From Corynebacterium glyciniphilum AJ 3170 (GTDB taxonomy: Bacteria > Actinomycetota > Actinomycetes > Mycobacteriales > Mycobacteriaceae): a stretch of 64,000 nucleotides of DNA. Below, piece by piece: positions 59,011 to 64,000 of the stretch (its first letter is position 1; each line of letters opens with the position of its first letter). The translations under genes were made by a program, and so were the position numbers. Under the pieces are notes generated by a model, which worked only from the letters and a program-made list of their open reading frames with translations, ran no database searches and had not been told where the DNA came from. The stretch lies in assembly GCF_000626675.1 (NCBI RefSeq), contig NZ_CP006842.1:3162001-3226000 (forward strand), read 5' to 3'.

Positions 59011-59925
59011 ATGGCATCAGATTTCACGTTCCACCAACTGCGCTCGTTCATTGCAGTGGCTGAGGAATCTAATTTCCGGCGCGCGGCCCTGCGACTTCGC
59101 GTCAGCCAGTCCCCCCTGACCAGGCAGGTTCAGTCGTTGGAGTCAGCTCTCGGCGTGCGGCTGTTCAACCGGGCGGGACGCGGAGTCGAACTCAGCGCCG
59201 CCGGTACTGCCTTCCTCGCCGAGGCCAAGGTCCTTCTCGAAGTCAATGACCGCGCCCGGCGGGTGGCGGCCGATGCCGCAGCCGGGAAAACCGGTTCCCT
59301 GTCCGTCGGCTACACCGAACCGGTGGCCTTCGACTTTCTTCCCCACGTCCTCCAACAGTTTCGGCAGGAGTTCCCGGAGGTCCAGCTCCAACTACGGGAG
59401 ATGAACTCCTTCGAATCAGTCGACCACCTCGAACACCGCGGAGTGGACGTCGCCTACCTGCGCCCACCTGTGGAGTCACAGACTGTCGATCTGACGATGC
59501 TGCACCCCGATCCACTCATTGCCGCCCTGCCGAGCGGCCACCCCATGTCCGGGCGATCCACCATCGCACTCGCCGAGCTCGCCGACGAACGGTTCGTGAC
59601 CTACTCCCAGGCTCTTGGTGGCGGCATCAGCGGATCTACAGCTCAGGCATGCGCTGCCGCGGGTTTCGCACCAAACTTCGTCGACTACGCGAGCAGCACC
59701 CCGATGCTCATGAGCCTGGTGGCCAGCCACATCGGAGTGGCCCTCGTGTCCCACCAGTTCTCCCTCATCCCCTACCTCGGCGTCGACTTCGTGAAGCTCT
59801 CAGATGTCCGAGCGGAGAGTTTCCTCGCCCTCGCTGCCCGCAATGACAGCAACAGCCCCGCTGCCGCAGCTCTCTGCGACATCTCCGTCAAAGTGTCAGA
59901 ACTGCACTTCGGTCGCCACAACTGA
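59011..59925 (+). CDS. LysR-family transcriptional regulator
   Basis: 304 aa from the ATG at 59011; a TTG at 59002 is less likely. TATAGT ends 8 nt upstream, so the mRNA is probably leaderless. The N-terminal wHTH reads FTFHQLRSFIAVAEESNFRRAALRLRVSQSPLTRQVQSLESALGVRLFNR, and the effector domain (residues ~90-300) is of the periplasmic-binding type (LSVGYTEPVAFDFLPHVLQQFRQEFPEVQLQL). It likely activates the divergent uptake/catabolic operon in response to its substrate. Confidence 0.94.
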   Translation: MASDFTFHQLRSFIAVAEESNFRRAALRLRVSQSPLTRQVQSLESALGVRLFNRAGRGVELSAAGTAFLAEAKVLLEVNDRARRVAADAAAGKTGSLSVGYTEPVAFDFLPHVLQQFRQEFPEVQLQLREMNSFESVDHLEHRGVDVAYLRPPVESQTVDLTMLHPDPLIAALPSGHPMSGRSTIALAELADERFVTYSQALGGGISGSTAQACAAAGFAPNFVDYASSTPMLMSLVASHIGVALVSHQFSLIPYLGVDFVKLSDVRAESFLALAARNDSNSPAAAALCDISVKVSELHFGRHN

Positions 59926-59972
59926 AAGCCGCCACTAGCGCACAGCTCGACGCCATGCACCTTAAAACGGAA

Positions 59973-60063
59973 GCTACTTGATAGATCCGATGGCAAGTAG
60001 ACATAGCAGTTGACCTGCGATTACGCTTCTACTTGATAGCTACTTGATAGATCTATCAAGTAG
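59973..60063 (+). repeat. 91-bp direct repeat, left copy
   Basis: 88 of 91 positions are identical to 61522-61612. It contains three forward copies of the 11-mer CTACTTGATAG (59974, 60029, 60040) and one inverted copy, and a TTGACC (60010-60015). It ends 20 nt before the start of the AlbA_2 gene and begins 47 nt after the lysR stop. Confidence 0.95.
60040..60063. promoter_or_regulatory. 24-bp perfect palindrome, operator candidate of the AlbA_2 gene
   Basis: CTACTTGATAG, AT, then its exact inverse: a 24-bp perfect palindrome just before the -10-like TAGCGT (60071-60076) and start codon (60084). The corresponding site in the right repeat has one central mismatch. It is probably bound by the HTH of the encoded protein or a partner. 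Confidence 0.65.
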
Positions 60064-60083
60064 GTTGCAGTAGCGTTGCCTTC

Positions 60084-61493
60084 ATGACCCCACCAGTGTG
60101 GACCTGCAACACGGTCGTCAGCACCCCGGAAGACCAGTGGTTCGACCGCAAGAGCTTCCGGACCCAGGGCAAAGACCTGGCTAAGACCATCATCGCATTC
60201 GCGAATTCCGATGGCGGCACCGTCGCCCTCGGGATTCACAGCGGACAGCTTGAGGGCCTCCCCAGCGCCGACCAACTCAACCAGTTCCGTCAGGTCGGAG
60301 TAGAGCAGGTTAACCCGACAGTCCGTTACGACCTCTCGGTTCTCGACTGTCGGGACGAGGACGGAAACCCTGCCCAGGTCTGCCTGATCGACGTGCCAGC
60401 CAGTGAACAGGTCCATGAATCCGCGGGCGGAACCTGCTACCTTCGCGTCGGCGATCAGTCGATGAAGCTCAATTTCGATGACCAACTCGAGCTCCGTTAC
60501 AGCAAAGGCGAGCGTCAGTTCGACTCGCAACCGGTCCGTGGAGCAGAAGACCTGGGCCTGGCCCCTCTCAACACCCAGAACGCGGAAGCCTACGCAGGCA
60601 CCATTGGCGCGCGTGACGCCATCTCAGCCCTGAGGGGTCGTCATCTCCTGACCCGCCGGGACGAAGTGACCGTTGCAGCGGAACTCCTATTCGGCACTGA
60701 TCCGCAGGAGTTCTTTCCCAACGCTCTTATCCGGGTTCTGCAGTACGAGGGGCCTCGACGAGAAACAGGTCGTCGACAGAACATCGTCGAGGACATCCGT
60801 ATCGAGGGGACACTCCCATCGATGATCGAAGAAGCCGCCGCTACCGTCCGGCGGCTCTTCCCCCGACGTCGACGCCTCGACGACACCGGGACCTTCACAT
60901 GGCAGGCGACGCTCCCCGAAGATGCCTGGCTCGAAGGCCTGGTAAATGCGGTACTGCACCGCTCCTACAGCCTGACCGGGGACCATATCCGGGTCGAGTT
61001 GTATCCCGATCGCATCGAAATCACCAGCCCCGGGAGGTTCCCAGGACTGGCTGATCCGCGGACACCGCTGACTATCGCTCGTTTCGCCCGCAATCCCCTG
61101 ATCGCCCGCGTAGCGATCGATCTGGGAGTCGGCCAGGAACTGGGCGAGGGGATCCGCCGCATCTACGACGAGATGCGGGCCGGCGGATTCACCGACCCGG
61201 AATACCGGCAGACGAGCGGCACCGTGACTCTGATCCTCCGCGCCGAACATGCAGTGGATGCACGGACAATGGATCGGCTGCCCCGATATGCGGACGATGT
61301 CTTAGTCACGCTCCGGGAAGCCCGGGCTCCGTTGGGGACGGGCGAGATCGTCGACATCATGGACGTCAATCGTCCTGCCGTTCAGCGCGCCCTCAAAGCC
61401 CTCAGAGAGGAAGGACTCGTGACATGGAGCGGTCAGTCCCCTCGAGATCCTCGGGCTGTCTGGTCACTGCCAGACACAACACTCACGCCGTAG
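60084..61493 (+). CDS. AlbA_2/Schlafen-type putative ATP-binding regulator with C-terminal winged helix
   Basis: 469 aa. The N-terminal AlbA_2/Schlafen domain (residues 10-135) shows EDQWFDRKSFRTQGKDLAKTIIAFANSDGGTVALGI, with the E-x-K-like core and the AFANSDGG turn, then GGTCYLRVGDQSMKLNFDDQLEL. A middle region (180-390) has the HATPase_c_4-like block LVNAVLHRSYSLTGDHIRVELYPDRIEITSPGRFPG and GVGQELGEGIRRIYDEMRAGGF. A wHTH closes the protein (GTGEIVDIMDVNRPAVQRALKALREEGLV). These proteins are often linked to mobile elements or stress/phage response. TAGCGT lies 7 nt before the ATG (leaderless). Flanked by 91-bp direct repeats. Confidence 0.9.
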   Translation: MTPPVWTCNTVVSTPEDQWFDRKSFRTQGKDLAKTIIAFANSDGGTVALGIHSGQLEGLPSADQLNQFRQVGVEQVNPTVRYDLSVLDCRDEDGNPAQVCLIDVPASEQVHESAGGTCYLRVGDQSMKLNFDDQLELRYSKGERQFDSQPVRGAEDLGLAPLNTQNAEAYAGTIGARDAISALRGRHLLTRRDEVTVAAELLFGTDPQEFFPNALIRVLQYEGPRRETGRRQNIVEDIRIEGTLPSMIEEAAATVRRLFPRRRRLDDTGTFTWQATLPEDAWLEGLVNAVLHRSYSLTGDHIRVELYPDRIEITSPGRFPGLADPRTPLTIARFARNPLIARVAIDLGVGQELGEGIRRIYDEMRAGGFTDPEYRQTSGTVTLILRAEHAVDARTMDRLPRYADDVLVTLREARAPLGTGEIVDIMDVNRPAVQRALKALREEGLVTWSGQSPRDPRAVWSLPDTTLTP

Positions 61494-61521
61494 TGGCTGC
61501 TCTCATACAACCTACTTGATA

Positions 61522-61612
61522 GCTACTTGATAGATCCGATGACAAGTAGACATAGCAGTTGACCTGCGATTACGATTCTACTTGATAGCTACTTGATAGA
61601 CCTATCAAGTAG
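61522..61612 (+). repeat. 91-bp direct repeat, right copy
   Basis: Nearly identical to 59973-60063 (three mismatches), with one further CTACTTGATAG half-site just upstream (61511-61521). Its last 24 bp encode, on the minus strand, the final eight codons and stop of the acyltransferase gene, so the repeat defines that protein's C-terminus. Confidence 0.95.
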
Positions 61613-62722
61613 ACTGCCCCGCCACCACTGGTTCACCGCCCGGCGCGCAGGATCCTCCACCAATGCATAACTCAGGGCCGCGACCGGAATAGTCAGCGCC
61701 ACCGTCGCCACCAACACGAGCACCGTCTCCCCCTGAAACAGTCCGACCCCCAGCAGCGGGAACACCAGCGACAACATCGCCATGTGCCACAGGAAGATCG
61801 AGTACGACCACCGGCCCAGGGCCTGCATCACCGCGGAGTCCAGCACCCGCGACACCGGTTGCACCGCCCACGGGCCAATCAAACTGGCGGCGAACACCAT
61901 GCCGTAGAAATTACGCCGGGCGAACTCGCCGTCCCCCGCGGTGACCAAGCCTTCAGGGCCGTCCATAGCGGCAACGAACACCGCCAGCACCGCCAGCAGG
62001 ATCCAGATCCACCGTCGTCCTGCCCACCGTCGGACGGTACGGGCCTTACGGCCGTGACCACGCGCCTCGGCGTCCGCCAGCCATCCCTCAAGTTCGGCTG
62101 CGAGCAGCCCCGCCCCGAACCAGGACAGAAACGCCCACGGCATGATGTGTGCGTTCACCGCCGCGTCATGCCACGCAATGAACGGCCACACATAACTCAG
62201 CGAGCACACCGCAAGGATCGCAGCTACCCTGACCCGGCGGCTACGCCGTCCCACTGCCAGCGCCAACAGCGGCATCAGCAGGTAGAAGAACATCTCCACG
62301 CACAGCGACCACAGGTGTGTCAGCCCTCCGACCAGACCGTCCGGCACGTAGTTCTGCAGCAGCAGCAGGTTCGCCACCGTGGCGACCGGTCCCGGCGCAC
62401 CGCCCTCGGATGCCACGGGAAACAGCAACAGCACCACAACCACCGTCACCCAGTACGCCGGCATGATCCGTCCAAGGCGTTTCACATAGTAGGACGCCCA
62501 CCCGGTGCCCGCAGCGTGACGCCTCCACAGCAGGAAACCGGACAGTGCGAAGAAGACCGGGACGAAGAAGTCCAGCCGTGCCATCATCCGGTTGACCAGT
62601 GCCCCGGTGTCGTTACCGGTCTGGAACGCGACATGGGCGACGATGATCCCCAGCGCGGCGACCGCGCGCATCCCCTCCAGGGCGGGGAGGAAAGTTTTCG
62701 GGGACCGGCTCGGCGTGCTCAT
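61589..62722 (-). CDS. Acyltransferase 3 family membrane protein, candidate TmaT (trehalose corynomycolate acetyltransferase)
   Basis: 377 aa with about ten membrane helices. The signature is FLPALEGMRAVAALGIIVAHVAFQTGND, with FFALSGFLLWRR and THLWSLCVEMFFYLLMPLLAL. Placed near aftD and next to a DUF3068 gene, it matches the position of C. glutamicum TmaT, which acetylates trehalose monocorynomycolate for export; this identity is inferred from context. TATCCT ends 8 nt before the ATG (leaderless). The last residues, LLDRSIK, come from the 91-bp repeat, so the native C-terminus was probably replaced. Confidence 0.88.
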   Translation of the reverse strand: MSTPSRSPKTFLPALEGMRAVAALGIIVAHVAFQTGNDTGALVNRMMARLDFFVPVFFALSGFLLWRRHAAGTGWASYYVKRLGRIMPAYWVTVVVVLLLFPVASEGGAPGPVATVANLLLLQNYVPDGLVGGLTHLWSLCVEMFFYLLMPLLALAVGRRSRRVRVAAILAVCSLSYVWPFIAWHDAAVNAHIMPWAFLSWFGAGLLAAELEGWLADAEARGHGRKARTVRRWAGRRWIWILLAVLAVFVAAMDGPEGLVTAGDGEFARRNFYGMVFAASLIGPWAVQPVSRVLDSAVMQALGRWSYSIFLWHMAMLSLVFPLLGVGLFQGETVLVLVATVALTIPVAALSYALVEDPARRAVNQWWRGSLLDRSIK

Positions 62723-62892
62723 CGTCGATCAGGATACCGTGGTGACGCTACTCTCCGAGCCTCTCACGGGTGAACGTCTCTCACCATTATTGTTTTTCGA
62801 GGCGCGTTCCTCCGCGGCATCGTAGTTTCAGCCGGTAAAGTAGCCGTGAATACTCCGCCCGCTGACGTTCACCAGGACAGGAACCAGGCCAC

Positions 62893-64000
62893 ATGAAGAA
62901 GGTCTTCTCCCACCTCGCCATCATTCTCGGCGCCGCACTGCTGGTCATTGCACTGGCATTGCCGATCTACGTCCTTCCCAAAGGCAAGGTCATCCCAAAG
63001 GACATCGAGTCGGCGACCGTCACCAAGGTCACGCCAGGGATCCTGACCGACGCCGGGGCGCTTGCCGCCGACGAGCCCGTCGCCGGCAAGGACTCACTGC
63101 CGGAGTGCCGGGGGGAGAACAAGGTGGTCAGCTGCTTCATTTGGCCGGAGACCGACATCCAGTCCCAACGGTTCGTCCGGGCCCAGGACCCCACCGACGA
63201 TGACGAGGTCACCCTGGAGGCCGGTGGCACCGTCTACCGGGCTGACCTGCCCGAGCCGGAGAACCTGCTCTCCGCCGAGATCGACCGGGTGACCCTCGAC
63301 CGCAAGACCGCCTTCCCCATCGATGAGCCAACCTCGTCGCTGAACATCACCGCCCCCGGCCCGGACGGCGGCAACGTCCAGGAGGACGTCCCGCAGTTCA
63401 CCCGCACGGGACTGCAGTTCCAGTTCCCGTTCAACACCGAGAAGAAGGCCTACCCGTTCTTCGACCACCGTCTCATGGAGACCAACGACATCGATTTTGT
63501 CGACCAGGAGAAGATGGACGGTGAAACGGTCTACCGCTTCGAGCAGGAGATCGGGCCGTCGGAGATGTACCCCAACGTCGAGGCCATGCTCAAGGGCGAT
63601 GGTGAGCTCAGCGCCGCCGACCGCCAGTCCCTCGGTTCCCTGAAGCTGGCGTTCCCGGCCGCGAAGTGGGGGCTCACACCCGACGAGGTCGACGGATGGG
63701 ACCCGGAGGACGAGCCCGCAGCGACCAGCGAGGACGAGGAGGGGTCGGACGAAGACGCCGCAGACGCTGACCTGGGCCCTGAGGTCGAGATGAGCAGGTA
63801 CTACACGGTCAACCGCGTCCTGCGCGTCCAGCCGGATACCGGCGTCATCGTCCACGGCGCCGAGGAAGTCTGGATGTTCTACGCCCGCGACGACGCGGAA
63901 GCAGAGGAGATGGCCAAGCCCGAGAACCGCGAGCGCGAGCTGGAGAACCCGACCCGCACCGCCCTGTACTACCCCGGTGAGTTCAACGACGAGACCCACG
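62893..64000 (+). CDS. DUF3068 (PorA-family) membrane-anchored envelope protein, 3' partial
   Basis: Opens with KKVFSHLAIILGAALLVIALALPIYVLP, one membrane anchor, and runs open to the window end (369 codons seen, no stop). The external domain has the family's alternating pattern, including GLQFQFPFNTEKKAYPFFDHRLMETNDIDFVDQEKMDGETVYRFEQ and RVLRVQPDTGVIVHGAEEVWMFYAR. An acidic insert (DPEDEPAATSEDEEGSDEDAADAD) lies around residues 275-297. The family is restricted to mycolic-acid bacteria; its role is unknown but tied to envelope lipid transport loci. Confidence 0.9.
   Translation, partial: MKKVFSHLAIILGAALLVIALALPIYVLPKGKVIPKDIESATVTKVTPGILTDAGALAADEPVAGKDSLPECRGENKVVSCFIWPETDIQSQRFVRAQDPTDDDEVTLEAGGTVYRADLPEPENLLSAEIDRVTLDRKTAFPIDEPTSSLNITAPGPDGGNVQEDVPQFTRTGLQFQFPFNTEKKAYPFFDHRLMETNDIDFVDQEKMDGETVYRFEQEIGPSEMYPNVEAMLKGDGELSAADRQSLGSLKLAFPAAKWGLTPDEVDGWDPEDEPAATSEDEEGSDEDAADADLGPEVEMSRYYTVNRVLRVQPDTGVIVHGAEEVWMFYARDDAEAEEMAKPENRERELENPTRTALYYPGEFNDETH

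Noticed and set aside
59973..61612. CRISPR array
   Set aside because: Only two long repeats are present, separated by a whole gene; no spacers and no cas genes.

Overview
The window reads as chromosome of a high-GC, mycolic-acid-containing actinobacterium, most likely a Corynebacterium. The pointers are an AftD-type arabinofuranosyltransferase, a PorA-family DUF3068 protein, a DUF2613 small membrane protein, HspR/HAIR-type control of dnaK, a corynebacterial Dcd sequence, and at least a dozen genes whose -10 hexamer lies 6-8 nt before the start codon (leaderless mRNAs). From memory, the order alaT ... dcd ... vanW - GH3 lipoprotein - usp - DUF2613 - aftD ... acyltransferase - DUF3068 follows a conserved corynebacterial backbone (the cg315x-cg316x region of C. 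glutamicum). Several accessory blocks appear to be inserted into it.

Layout. 0-13 kb: end of a probable glycosidase, a protein of unknown function, grpE-dnaK (minus strand) with HAIR boxes, an esterase, a Gly/Asn-rich membrane protein, alaT, a histidine kinase / tiny secreted peptide / response regulator set, a secreted lipase, a ydaO-like structured RNA with no gene after it, dcd and tRNA-Gly(CCC). 13-19 kb: a P-loop kinase, an unknown acidic protein, and a minus-strand operon that joins a secreted SGNH lipase, an acyl-CoA ligase and an oleate hydratase. 19-27 kb: an unusual two-HTH GntR-type regulator divergent from putA, a DsbA-like oxidoreductase and a DHA2 efflux pump.

27-41.5 kb is an exopolysaccharide cluster: initiating glycosylphosphotransferase, GT4, a membrane protein (candidate polymerase) fused in frame to a BY-kinase, a flippase, a lipoprotein, a GT4/pyruvyltransferase fusion, a low-molecular-weight tyrosine phosphatase, a DUF218 protein and three acyltransferase-3 proteins. 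Its transcription units begin with long CU-rich, nearly G-free leaders. In the gap after the cluster lies a self-contained mini-gene (42204-42272, minus): strong RBS, a 22-residue hydrophobic peptide resembling phenol-soluble modulins, and a textbook terminator.

42-50 kb returns to cell-envelope backbone genes. 50-59.9 kb is a seven-gene catabolic/uptake operon (Tau/Ssu-type ABC transporter, DapA-family lyase, FMN 2-hydroxyacid oxidase, MDR dehydrogenase, FAD/Fe-S 2-hydroxyacid dehydrogenase) with a divergent LysR regulator. 59.97-61.61 kb is an AlbA_2/Schlafen-type gene bracketed by 91-bp direct repeats (88/91 identical). The right copy supplies the last codons of the neighbouring acyltransferase, which suggests a recent insertion of a small cassette. 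The window ends inside the DUF3068 gene.

The strongest candidates for undescribed biology are the PSM-like mini-gene, the repeat-bracketed cassette with its 24-bp palindromic operator, the polymerase/kinase fusion, the peptide gene inside the two-component locus, and the orphan ydaO-like RNA. All functions are inferred by reading the sequence; no database search was run.
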